DNA from: an uncultured Desulfomonile sp.
GTDB taxonomy: Bacteria; Desulfobacterota; Desulfomonilia; Desulfomonilales; Desulfomonilaceae
NCBI GenBank assembly: GCA_937915285.1
Contig: CALDNG010000334.1
Coordinates: forward strand, 1 to 5,894
Direction of reading: 5' to 3'
Length of the DNA stretch: 5,894 nt
The first letter of the stretch is position 1, and each line of letters begins with the position of its first letter. Positions 1-5,894 of this stretch are shown one piece after another. A model generated the notes under the pieces. That model had not been told where the DNA came from and did not search any database. It saw only the letters and a list, made by a program, of their open reading frames with translations. Position numbers and translations under genes: made by a program.

Positions 1-3000
1 AACAATATTCGTTCTTTTCCTTTAGGGATTGGACATGAGTCAGAAGCGCCTTCGCATTCGAAATCCCCTTCGGCAAACGGCAAGAATACATTGAAAGTAG
101 AACCTTGGCCAGGAATGCTATAAACGGTAATAGTTCCTCCATGACTTGACACTATTCCGTGGATCACGGCCAGGCCCAACCCAGTTCCTTCGCCGATGCC
201 TTTGGTGGTGAAATACGGCTCAAAAATACGATCTATGTTTTCAGGAGGAATTCCATACCCTGTATCGCTTACTGAAAGCTTCACGTACCTGCCGGGCTTT
301 AGCGCTAGATGTCGCGAACTGTATGGCTCATCGAGTGTTATTTCGGCAAGCTCGACTGTCATTACCCCGGTGGTATCCTTCATGGCCTGGGCTGCATTTG
401 AACACAGGTTCATAAGTACCTGATGCATCTGGGTGGGATCAGCCTCAACCTTGCCTGTTAATGATCCTATCTTTTGCCGTATCTCAATGGTGGATGGGAT
501 CGATCCCCTTAGAAACTTGAGACCCTCTTTCACAATGGGGGTGAGATCCAGCATAACTCTCTGAGGCTCAGTCTGGCGGCTGAATGTGAGGATTTGTTTA
601 ACCATGTCGGCAGCACGTTTGGCAGCCGACAGGACCTGTTCGAGGTCACGCAGAGACCTGCTACCAGGGGCCTGATCATCGATGGCCATCTCCGTATAGC
701 CAATAATTGCAAAAAGGATGTTGTTAAAATCATGCGCAATGCCCCCGGCAAGTGTCCCGATGGCCTCCATCTTCTGGGCCTGGACTAACTGATTCTGGAG
801 CAAGACCTCTCTCGTGACGTCCCTCTTGACTGCCACATAGTTGGCTATCTGGCCGCTGGAGTCCTTTAGCGGAGAGATTGTCGCATCTTCTTCAAAAAAT
901 GAGCCGTCCTTCTTCTTGTTGACAAAATGCCCACGCCAGATTTCTCCCTTTGAGATCGTGTTCCAGAGGTCAGCGTAAAAGCGATCAGGTTGTTTACCAC
1001 TTTTGAGTATTCGGGGATTGGCGCCTATTGCCTCTTGTTCTGAATACCCACATATGTGTTCAAAAGCTGGATTTACGTACTTTATTGTTCCCGTCAGATC
1101 CGTGACTACTATGGACTCTGAAGCATGCTCTACAACCGCCGCAAGTAGTTCCAGCGATTCCGAAGCCTTCACTCGCTGCGTTATGTCGGTGTTGGTTCCA
1201 CGATAACCCGCAAAGTTGCCTTTCTCATCAAAAACTGGCGTTCCACTTGTTTCAATTATGACCATTCTTCCGTCTTTGTGAATGTGATTGCTCACAAGCC
1301 CTTTGAATGTCTGTTTTTTCTCAAAGACCTCCAAAGGTGTGATCGCTGAAGTTTGCTGTTCACTGGGAGCGAGCAATTCCCAGAAAAGCCGTTGGTCGAC
1401 TATTTCTTCTGGTAGATATCCAAGTATTTCAAGGACTGCGGAACTGCAATAGAGATACAAGCCATTCTGATCTACTTCCCAAATCCACTCACCGGCTATC
1501 TCAGTGACCTGGCTGAAACGTTCCTCGCTCCTTCTCAAGGAGTCCTCCGCCCTTTTCCAGTCCTCCACGTCTCTGGTTACGGTCAGAATATGTGGTTTTT
1601 CTCCAAGGCTTATCATGCGTGCGGAAACCAGACCGGTCCGTAGGGTACAGTCCTTGAGACGGAACTGGACCTGGAGATTGGTGACTTGTCCTTCTCTCTG
1701 AAGCGCCGAAAGCAGTCGGTACTTGTCATCGGGGTTGCTCCAGATGTTTATTTCTGACGATGATTTTCCGAGAACTTCTTCAGGCCGGTATCCTGTCAGC
1801 TCGCAAAAGCCGATATTGACATCCACGTAGAACCCTTCCCCGGATTCGTCCAGACGGCTGATTGTTACCGCATCGGGACTTGTCAGAAATGCAGTCCTGA
1901 AACGATCCTCGCTTTCACGTAGATCGTTTTCTATTTCCTTCAAGCCGGAAATGTCGATGATTGTGGCGGAGAGAAATCGTGGGGTCCCTGCATCATCCGG
2001 TATGGCAACGCCACTCATCACAGTTGGAAATACTGTACCGTCCTTACGTTTGTGCCACAACTCCCATGATTCAAATTCTCCATGGGTCATCAGGCGTTCT
2101 ATAGAACGGCCAATTTTAGTCATCTGTTCAGGCGTATGAAAAATATGTAGATTCTGTCCCTCGCATTCTGAGATTGTAAAGCCGTGCATTCTAGCCCAGG
2201 AGTTGTTCAAATAAATCAGATTTCCTTTGAGGTCAGATATCGCATGACCATAACTGGAATTGTCCGCAATAGCTTTGAACTGCCTGAGTTCAGTTTCCCT
2301 TTGTATACTCTCGGTGACATCCTCAGAAATCCCGAGCAAGAACTGAGGGGCGCCATGTGAATCCAAAATGGGGATCTTCTTTGTCCGCAATATTCGTTTT
2401 CCACGATTCTTGGTATCAATTTGTTCTTCCGGAATCTCGACGAGTTTTTTATCCTTCAGGACTTGACGGTCTTTTGTAGTAAAGAATTCTGCCTGATCCC
2501 TGGGGAACAAGTCATGGTCGTTTTTACCGATCATGTCGTTGCTGGAAAAACCCAACAATTCCTCACCTGCTTTGTTAAATCGGACAAATCGTAGTTCTTC
2601 GGCATCCTTGACAAAAATCATGGCTGGTATGTTTTCCACGATCTGCTCAAGAAAAGCCTCACTTCGCTGCAAAGCCTCCCTCGAACGTTCCGCCAGCGCA
2701 TGCGCATGTATGGTGGCTATACCTAGCCCAAGATCAGAAGCCAGCTCTTTGAGTAACTGGATATCATCCTGCTCAAAATCATTCGGATTGCTGGAATATA
2801 GAGTTAAGGCGCCGAAGATCTCCCCTTCCACGAATAAAGGCAGAGCCACTACTGACTTGTATCCAAGTTTTTCGGCTTCCGGGTTCCGGTGATGGTAATC
2901 TGGGGCGTCGAGATCTCTCAAAACGATCGGCGTCCCGGTACGGATAGCTTCACTAGTTGGTCCTTTCCCCGTTGGGCCGTCGCCGTAAGTAACACGCACT

Positions 3001-4307
3001 TGATCCAAATGTAGGTCGATTAATCCTTCTTGAGCCAAAACACTAACTGTTTTCTGCTCGTCCTTCTCGGCTTTCCCAACCCAGGCGAGAAGGTATCCTC
3101 CATCGTTCACAGCTATGCGGCAGACGTTTTGAACAAATTCAAGATCGTTCTTCGACTTAGTCAACTTCTCATTGCAAAGACCGATCATCCTCAGGGAACG
3201 ATTAATTTTCTTCAGCGCCGTCTCGCTCTCTCTCAAGGCAGATGTCATTTCATTTGCAATAACAATGGCTTTATCTTTGGTTCGTTCCACTGACCTGACA
3301 AACAGGAAGGCCAAAAAGGATATTATGGACCCAAGAACCAGAATCGATAACGGTTCATAGGATTGGTAGTAAGGGTCTGATGATGCGGGTTTGGAGACAA
3401 TTATTTTCCATTGATGCCCATACAGATCGAGGACTTTCTCCTCAGTAAATAGCGACTTGCTCACATGTGATGGCTTCTGCCCGTCCCCAATACTGTCATA
3501 CATCAGGCCATTTTTGGAGGAAGCGGCTCCATCGAATATCTTTAACTCAACGTCTCGGAGTGAGTCTGCGAACAGGCCATTCACAAAGTCTCTTATTCTA
3601 AACGGGCAGCCGACGTATCCGAAATGCCTGGCCCCACTCTCAGGCACAGTGGAAATCATGTCGCCGGTTTTAAAAAGCGGCATGTACATCACAAAACCTG
3701 GCTGAACGTCTTCGTCTATTTCCTGAACAAGTTTTACCTTGCCAGAGATTTGAGTCTGTCCAGTGTCCCTCGCTCTCTCCATAGCCATACGTCGTGTAGG
3801 TTCGGAGAACATATCGAACCCTAAAGCCCACCTATTCCGATAGTCAAATGGTTCAATATATACGATCGACGTGTAGACTTCACGATCTCCAACAGGCCTT
3901 ATGGCGTAGTCGGGGAATCCTTCTGCCCTCATTTCCTGAACATGTTTCTCTATTTCTGAGGGCTGCAGGACCTTCACAAAACCAATACCCTGAACTCCAG
4001 GATAATATTTTTCGACATCAAGGGTGTTGACATAATCCCGCCATTCTTGCCTTGTGACCCGTCCAGTGGCCACGAATAGGCCAGCTCCCCCTCGAAGTAG
4101 CGTTTCGTAGTCCTTCAATCTCTGAATGATTTGACTGGAAATCTCTGAGACACGGAATTCGAATCTTTCTAAAGCCTTAGACCGAAGAAACTCCTCTGAA
4201 ACCCTCCAGCTATATACAGTCAACATCAGGATTACCACAAGAACAATGTAGGACAGGCTTTTTCTGATCCAGAAGCTGTGAGTAGGCTGAAGGTCCTTTT
4301 GGGTCAT
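1..4307 (-). CDS. Multi-sensor membrane histidine kinase (CHASE-GAF-5xPAS-HisKA-HATPase), C-terminus off the window
   Basis: My reading of the minus strand from ATG 4307 stays open for 1,435 codons to the window edge. TM helices lie near residues 19-35 and 319-339. Between them is a CHASE ligand-sensing domain (about 78-300) with hallmark stretches around FPDYAIRP, ALGFDMFSEP, DTGQ and QPGF. A coiled coil (about 340-392) leads to a GAF domain (about 393-535). Five PAS domains follow at about 551-666, 676-791, 800-917, 928-1046 and 1052-1168, most ending in a D-(V/I)-T-like motif. HisKA has its phospho-acceptor His1192 in AHDFNN. The ATPase shows the N box (Asn1300, Asn1304), G1 DTGYGIPP (1348-1355), F box EPYFTTK and G2 GEGTGLGL. 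It should bind a signal outside the membrane, autophosphorylate inside, and pass phosphate on by phosphorelay. The final residues, GKERIL, resemble the linker before a receiver domain, so a hybrid kinase is likely but unseen. The ATG is the only in-frame start: a TGA lies upstream at 4355-4353. The ligand is unknown. Confidence 0.96.
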   Translation of the reverse strand, partial: MTQKDLQPTHSFWIRKSLSYIVLVVILMLTVYSWRVSEEFLRSKALERFEFRVSEISSQIIQRLKDYETLLRGGAGLFVATGRVTRQEWRDYVNTLDVEKYYPGVQGIGFVKVLQPSEIEKHVQEMRAEGFPDYAIRPVGDREVYTSIVYIEPFDYRNRWALGFDMFSEPTRRMAMERARDTGQTQISGKVKLVQEIDEDVQPGFVMYMPLFKTGDMISTVPESGARHFGYVGCPFRIRDFVNGLFADSLRDVELKIFDGAASSKNGLMYDSIGDGQKPSHVSKSLFTEEKVLDLYGHQWKIIVSKPASSDPYYQSYEPLSILVLGSIISFLAFLFVRSVERTKDKAIVIANEMTSALRESETALKKINRSLRMIGLCNEKLTKSKNDLEFVQNVCRIAVNDGGYLLAWVGKAEKDEQKTVSVLAQEGLIDLHLDQVRVTYGDGPTGKGPTSEAIRTGTPIVLRDLDAPDYHHRNPEAEKLGYKSVVALPLFVEGEIFGALTLYSSNPNDFEQDDIQLLKELASDLGLGIATIHAHALAERSREALQRSEAFLEQIVENIPAMIFVKDAEELRFVRFNKAGEELLGFSSNDMIGKNDHDLFPRDQAEFFTTKDRQVLKDKKLVEIPEEQIDTKNRGKRILRTKKIPILDSHGAPQFLLGISEDVTESIQRETELRQFKAIADNSSYGHAISDLKGNLIYLNNSWARMHGFTISECEGQNLHIFHTPEQMTKIGRSIERLMTHGEFESWELWHKRKDGTVFPTVMSGVAIPDDAGTPRFLSATIIDISGLKEIENDLRESEDRFRTAFLTSPDAVTISRLDESGEGFYVDVNIGFCELTGYRPEEVLGKSSSEINIWSNPDDKYRLLSALQREGQVTNLQVQFRLKDCTLRTGLVSARMISLGEKPHILTVTRDVEDWKRAEDSLRRSEERFSQVTEIAGEWIWEVDQNGLYLYCSSAVLEILGYLPEEIVDQRLFWELLAPSEQQTSAITPLEVFEKKQTFKGLVSNHIHKDGRMVIIETSGTPVFDEKGNFAGYRGTNTDITQRVKASESLELLAAVVEHASESIVVTDLTGTIKYVNPAFEHICGYSEQEAIGANPRILKSGKQPDRFYADLWNTISKGEIWRGHFVNKKKDGSFFEEDATISPLKDSSGQIANYVAVKRDVTREVLLQNQLVQAQKMEAIGTLAGGIAHDFNNILFAIIGYTEMAIDDQAPGSRSLRDLEQVLSAAKRAADMVKQILTFSRQTEPQRVMLDLTPIVKEGLKFLRGSIPSTIEIRQKIGSLTGKVEADPTQMHQVLMNLCSNAAQAMKDTTGVMTVELAEITLDEPYSSRHLALKPGRYVKLSVSDTGYGIPPENIDRIFEPYFTTKGIGEGTGLGLAVIHGIVSSHGGTITVYSIPGQGSTFNVFLPFAEGDFECEGASDSCPIPKGKERIL

Positions 4308-4314
4308 GTGGCTG

Positions 4315-4320
4315 CCTTTC
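4315..4320 (-). promoter_or_regulatory. Ribosome binding site of the sensor kinase
   Basis: On the minus strand GAAAGG lies 7 bases before ATG 4307. The spacing is normal for a Shine-Dalgarno site. No other start codon lies in frame between it and the upstream stop, so it fixes the start of the kinase. Confidence 0.7.
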
Positions 4321-4383
4321 AGTTTAAACGTACAGACACCCTTATTAGCATATCATTTGCCAATCATTAACGGAAAGTGATTT

Positions 4384-4397
4384 CTGATGACCATCAG
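4384..4397. repeat. Perfect dyad CTGATG-AC-CATCAG, possible operator
   Basis: Two 6-base arms are exact inverted copies with a 2-base centre. The dyad lies about 77-90 bases upstream of the kinase start, where a regulator controlling the kinase promoter could bind. The short centre makes protein binding to DNA more likely than an RNA hairpin. No known operator is recognised. A 14-base palindrome can occur by chance in a region this size. Confidence 0.35.
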
Positions 4398-4415
4398 TGG
4401 CAGATATTGTTTTTC

Positions 4416-4434
4416 AAATCGAACCTAGCGATTT
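4416..4434 (+). terminator. Weak terminator-like hairpin with T run
   Basis: AAATCG and CGATTT form a perfect 6-base-pair stem around the 7-base loop AACCTAG, and the right arm runs into six T residues (4432-4437). This has the layout of a rightward intrinsic terminator, but the stem is short and AT-rich and no rightward gene lies upstream. It ends 8 bases before the -35 box of the rightward promoter, so it may insulate that promoter or act as a DNA dyad. Confidence 0.3.
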
Positions 4435-4444
4435 TTTGTGGACT

Positions 4445-4473
4445 TTGACACTTTTATCGTGAAACTGTATACA
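4445..4473 (+). promoter_or_regulatory. Near-consensus sigma-70 promoter, rightward
   Basis: A perfect -35 box TTGACA (4445-4450) is followed by exactly 17 bases and the -10 box TATACA (4468-4473), which differs from the consensus at one position. Transcription should begin near 4480. This is the best promoter in the intergenic region and points toward the molybdenum-hydroxylase gene. The start codon of that gene lies about 480 bases further on, so the transcript would have a long leader, or the promoter may serve a separate small RNA. Confidence 0.6.
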
Positions 4474-4537
4474 TATCAGCACGTTGACTTTTAACTGGGG
4501 CACTACTGTTACTTTTCCGGGATGGATTACGTCATCG

Positions 4538-4676
4538 GGTTCTGAATCTTTGAACTTTTTTTCCAGAGATCAGACAAAGCTTTTTCTGCTCTGAGGAGGT
4601 TCTCTAGCTTTTTATTGCTTGACTTAGTTTTTCTGTAAAGATAGTTTCAATTAAGCTAGGTTCTGAATACAGAACC
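4538..4676 (+). repeat. GGTTCT motif repeated at about 60-base intervals
   Basis: GGTTCT begins at 4538, 4598 and 4659, with spacings of 60 and 61 bases. The first and third copies share 10 bases, GGTTCTGAAT. The third copy is also one arm of a perfect dyad, and GCTAGGTTC at 4655-4663 has an exact inverted copy at 4421-4429, just ahead of the rightward promoter. The regular spacing is close to whole turns of the helix and would place bound proteins on a similar face of the DNA. Regulator sites are a possible meaning; no specific family is recognised and chance is not excluded. Confidence 0.35.
4659..4676. repeat. Perfect dyad GGTTCTG-AATA-CAGAACC
   Basis: Two 7-base arms are exact inverted copies around a 4-base centre. 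Flanking CTAG at 4656-4659 and 4682-4685 adds an outer, imperfect symmetry. It could be an operator for a dimeric regulator or an RNA hairpin with a tetraloop. It is not an intrinsic terminator, because the right arm is followed by mixed sequence and then an A run, and the left side on the other strand lacks a T run. Confidence 0.5.
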
Positions 4677-4802
4677 ATTGGCTAGAAAAAACTGCAACAG
4701 AATTCAGTTCATCTTTAAGTATAATTGTATATCAGCCCTACCAGGCTTGGGTTACCATAAGAAATCCCGGATGCGGAGATGAGAGGTTTAGCCAGTCAAA
4801 AT

Positions 4803-4856
4803 GCCCTTGGGCGCCTATACTAGATCCAGGATGGAGGCGAGTCAGGGTAAGTGACT
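4803..4856 (+). other. Cluster of small inverted repeats in the leader
   Basis: Within about 50 bases there are GCCC-TT-GGGC (4803-4812), CGCCT paired with AGGCG (4812-4816 and 4835-4839) enclosing ATCC/GGAT, and AGTCA paired with TGACT (4840-4844 and 4852-4856). The first two overlap by one base, so only alternative foldings are possible. This segment is richer in GC than the DNA to its left and lies about 100-160 bases before the hydroxylase start. It may be a structured part of the leader. I do not recognise a known riboswitch class. Confidence 0.3.
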
Positions 4857-4912
4857 GAAATATCAATCATCTCGTCATTTAACCTTAAGCCGGCATAATT
4901 TAAAGTCCTCAA

Positions 4913-4932
4913 GGCCTCTTACTCTGGAGGTC
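4913..4932 (+). other. Hairpin just ahead of the ribosome binding site
   Basis: GGCCTC (4913-4918) can pair with GAGGTC (4927-4932), one G-U pair included, around the loop TTACTCTG. It lies about 17 bases before the Shine-Dalgarno site of the hydroxylase subunit and also hides a second GGAGG sequence at 4926-4930 that has no start codon after it. It could tune translation, but it may be a chance fold. Confidence 0.25.
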
Positions 4933-4948
4933 AAATCACAAGATCAGG

Positions 4949-4954
4949 GGGAGG
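4949..4954 (+). promoter_or_regulatory. Ribosome binding site of the hydroxylase subunit
   Basis: GGGAGG, within a longer purine run, lies 5 bases before ATG 4960. It is a strong Shine-Dalgarno match and supports this start. The protein begins at the usual N-terminus of the family, with a Phe-x-Tyr motif soon after the Met. Confidence 0.75.
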
Positions 4955-4959
4955 GTGAA

Positions 4960-5529
4960 ATGCTCCTGCCAAAATTTCAGTATCATGAACCAAAAACCCT
5001 TGAAGAGGTTTTACGCCTGCTTTCTGAGCTTGGGGGTAATGCCAAACTGCTGGCGGGTGGAACTGACCTCCTGGTGAGGATGAAGCTCGGGGTAGACAGG
5101 CCATCGCATGTCATATCGCTTGAGAAGGTTCCCCGGCTAAATGAAATCACTCTCCGTGAAACGCATGGAGTTGGGATCGGTTCTGCTGTTACGGCTGCAG
5201 AGCTTGCGGAAAACGAATTAATCCGTGACAGATTTGTTCCATTGGCCATAGCCAGTAGCAGATTGGGGGCGCCGATGATTCGAAATCGGGCTACCATAGG
5301 CGGCAATCTGGTCAATGCCAGGCCTGCTGCCGATCTATCACCGGCCTGCATGGTTTTGTCGGCAAACCTGAAAATCAAGAGCCTGAACATGGAACGTCAT
5401 GTCTCGGCCAACGATTTTTTCGTGGGGCCAGGACAGACAGTGCTTGAGGACAATGAACTGCTCGTGGGTGTGGAAATTGAGACGCCGCCGCCATGGACTG
5501 GAGGGTCCTACCTGAAACTTGGCGCATGA
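4960..5529 (+). CDS. N-terminal FAD-binding fragment, residues 1-189
   Basis: This is the part that would be made if TGA 5527 ends translation. It contains the whole FAD-binding domain: the pyrophosphate-binding motif AGGTDLL (residues 32-38) and the second FAD motif, ATIGGNLVNARPAADLSP (111-128), preceded by PMIRNR. The region about 138-172 carries the conserved FFVGPGQTVL segment. The fragment stops at the boundary with the C-terminal domain, so it might fold and hold FAD, but it lacks the region that completes the subunit in known structures. Composition and codon use match the downstream half. Confidence 0.6.
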   Translation: MLLPKFQYHEPKTLEEVLRLLSELGGNAKLLAGGTDLLVRMKLGVDRPSHVISLEKVPRLNEITLRETHGVGIGSAVTAAELAENELIRDRFVPLAIASSRLGAPMIRNRATIGGNLVNARPAADLSPACMVLSANLKIKSLNMERHVSANDFFVGPGQTVLEDNELLVGVEIETPPPWTGGSYLKLGA

Positions 5530-5847
5530 AAGGCGTTGGAAATCTCCATGGTCAATGTCGCCTGTCTGCTCACTCTCTCATCTTCTGACGGGCATATATC
5601 TGACGTCCGGCTAGCCTTGGGAGCGGTGGCTCCTACTCCTGTGCGGGCGTTGGCGGCAGAGGAATTCCTTTTGGGTCAGAAGCCTTCCGAGTCTTTATTT
5701 AAGGAGGCTGGGGCCATCGGTGTCGGCATGTGCAGCCCGATCACTGATCACAGGGGCACGATGGAATACAGATGCATGATGATTGAGTCACTTACCCATC
5801 GGGCTCTGCAGCAGGCTTATCAGAAAGCCGTGGAATGGAAGCCCTAG
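5530..5847 (+). pseudogene. C-terminal domain fragment (CO dehydrogenase flavoprotein C-terminal type)
   Basis: The frame continues directly after the TGA with KALEISMVNVACLL, the typical start of the C-terminal domain. It continues with LALGAVAPTPVRA (about residues 218-230) and ends with the characteristic ITDHRGTMEYR (261-271) and a closing helix. No lesion is present in these 105 residues. Independent translation looks poor: a TTG at 5536 is only 2 bases from a GAAAGG sequence, while ATG 5548 is 14 bases from it. The piece is therefore probably not a gene of its own but the second half of the interrupted subunit. Confidence 0.6.
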
Positions 5848-5894
5848 AACATGTCAGCCGTTCTGGCGTATTGGTCTTGGAATGCAAGAACTTG
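5848..5894 (+). other. Unassigned right edge after the hydroxylase subunit
   Basis: The 47 bases after the TAG contain ATG 5851 and ATG 5882, neither with a good ribosome binding site. The few codons after them do not resemble the start of an iron-sulfur or molybdopterin subunit. There is no hairpin with a T run, so I see no terminator and the operon may continue past the window. Confidence 0.4.

Larger units (their letters stand above)
4308..4959. other. Divergent intergenic region without a gene
   Basis: These 652 bases separate the outward-facing start codons of the kinase (left) and the hydroxylase subunit (right). I found no open frame of credible length, start site and composition on either strand, and no tRNA-like or rRNA-like sequence. 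The left two thirds (to about 4740) are AT-rich with many T runs. The right third is richer in GC and contains small hairpins. The region holds one strong rightward promoter, several dyads and a spaced GGTTCT motif, listed separately. I could not find a convincing leftward promoter for the kinase. A perfect TATAAT at 4720-4725 has no matching -35 box. Besides promoters, the region could encode a small RNA or a long structured leader. Confidence 0.8.
4960..5847 (+). pseudogene. FAD-binding (medium) subunit of a molybdenum hydroxylase, interrupted by in-frame TGA
   Basis: The frame covers 295 residues plus a TAG stop, the usual length for the CoxM/XdhB family, but codon 190 (5527-5529) is TGA. 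Reading through it, the protein aligns with the family from end to end without a gap or a shift of frame. In such enzymes the molybdopterin subunit hydroxylates the substrate with oxygen from water. Electrons then pass through two [2Fe-2S] clusters to the FAD held by this subunit, and on to NAD or another acceptor in the cytoplasm. The interrupted stretch reads YLKLGA-stop-KALEIS, and relatives typically have an arginine there, so one C-to-T change (CGA to TGA) explains the lesion. The protein has no cysteine-rich insertion, which argues against a 4-hydroxybenzoyl-CoA reductase beta subunit with its extra [4Fe-4S] cluster. The substrate cannot be named. A sequencing error would restore a working gene. 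Confidence 0.85.

Noticed and set aside
2533..2892. Plus-strand open frame of 119 codons, and many shorter plus-strand frames between 196 and 4030
   Set aside because: All lie opposite the continuous minus-strand kinase frame, whose domains are clearly recognisable. Their translations are serine-rich and low in complexity, as expected for antisense shadows, and they lack good ribosome binding sites.
4680..4695. TTGGCTAG...CTGCA as a sigma-54 promoter
   Set aside because: The GG and GC elements are separated by 12 bases rather than the 10 that sigma-54 requires.
4720..4725. Perfect TATAAT as a second rightward promoter
   Set aside because: No hexamer resembling TTGACA lies 15-19 bases upstream, and there is no extended -10 TG. 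In AT-rich DNA a lone TATAAT is weak evidence.
4741..4959. Moco or other known riboswitch upstream of the molybdenum enzyme gene
   Set aside because: The context makes it attractive, but I could not match the conserved core of any riboswitch by eye. It is left as a search to be run, not an annotation.
4983..5390. Minus-strand open frame of 135 codons
   Set aside because: It is antisense to the FAD-binding domain, which has clear AGGTD and TIGGN motifs. Its own translation resembles no family known to me.
5851..5894. Start of a following gene at ATG 5851
   Set aside because: Only 14 codons are visible, the ribosome binding site is poor, and the peptide does not resemble the start of an iron-sulfur or molybdopterin subunit.
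1..5894. CRISPR array, insertion sequence, tRNA or phage element
   Set aside because: I saw no regularly spaced long repeats, transposase or integrase frames, terminal inverted repeats with target duplications, or tRNA-like cloverleaf.

Overview
This 5.9-kb window holds two divergent transcription units separated by a gene-free stretch of about 650 bases. It looks bacterial, with moderate GC content. The signalling protein combines a CHASE domain, a GAF domain, a series of PAS domains and an 'AHDFNN' H-box kinase core. The other unit is a molybdenum-hydroxylase gene. That pairing suggests an anaerobic or syntrophic member of the former Deltaproteobacteria (Desulfobacterota), but this is an inference from gene style and cannot be proved from the window.

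Positions 1-4307, minus strand: one uninterrupted reading frame of 1,435 complete codons that runs off the left edge. It encodes a membrane-anchored sensor histidine kinase. The order is TM helix, extracytoplasmic CHASE domain, TM helix, coiled coil, GAF, five PAS domains, HisKA (His1192) and HATPase_c. The sequence breaks off in a short linker just where a C-terminal receiver domain would be expected. Every start-of-window minus-strand signal belongs to this one gene.

Positions 4308-4959: an AT-rich divergent regulatory region with no credible gene. It carries a near-consensus sigma-70 promoter (TTGACA, 17 bases, TATACA) pointing right, several perfect dyads, a GGTTCT motif repeated about every 60 bases, and a higher-GC 200-base segment with small hairpins before the next gene.

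Positions 4960-5847, plus strand: a full-length gene for the FAD-binding (medium, CoxM/XdhB-like) subunit of a xanthine dehydrogenase/CO dehydrogenase-family molybdenum hydroxylase, broken by one in-frame TGA at codon 190. The rest of the frame and both domains are intact, so this is a very recent pseudogene, a sequencing error, or (less likely) a recoded stop. The last 47 bases show nothing assignable; iron-sulfur and molybdopterin subunit genes would normally lie nearby.

I see no new type of system here. The points most worth checking are the TGA codon and the large, structured divergent promoter region. A regulatory link between the kinase and the hydroxylase is only suggested by their arrangement.
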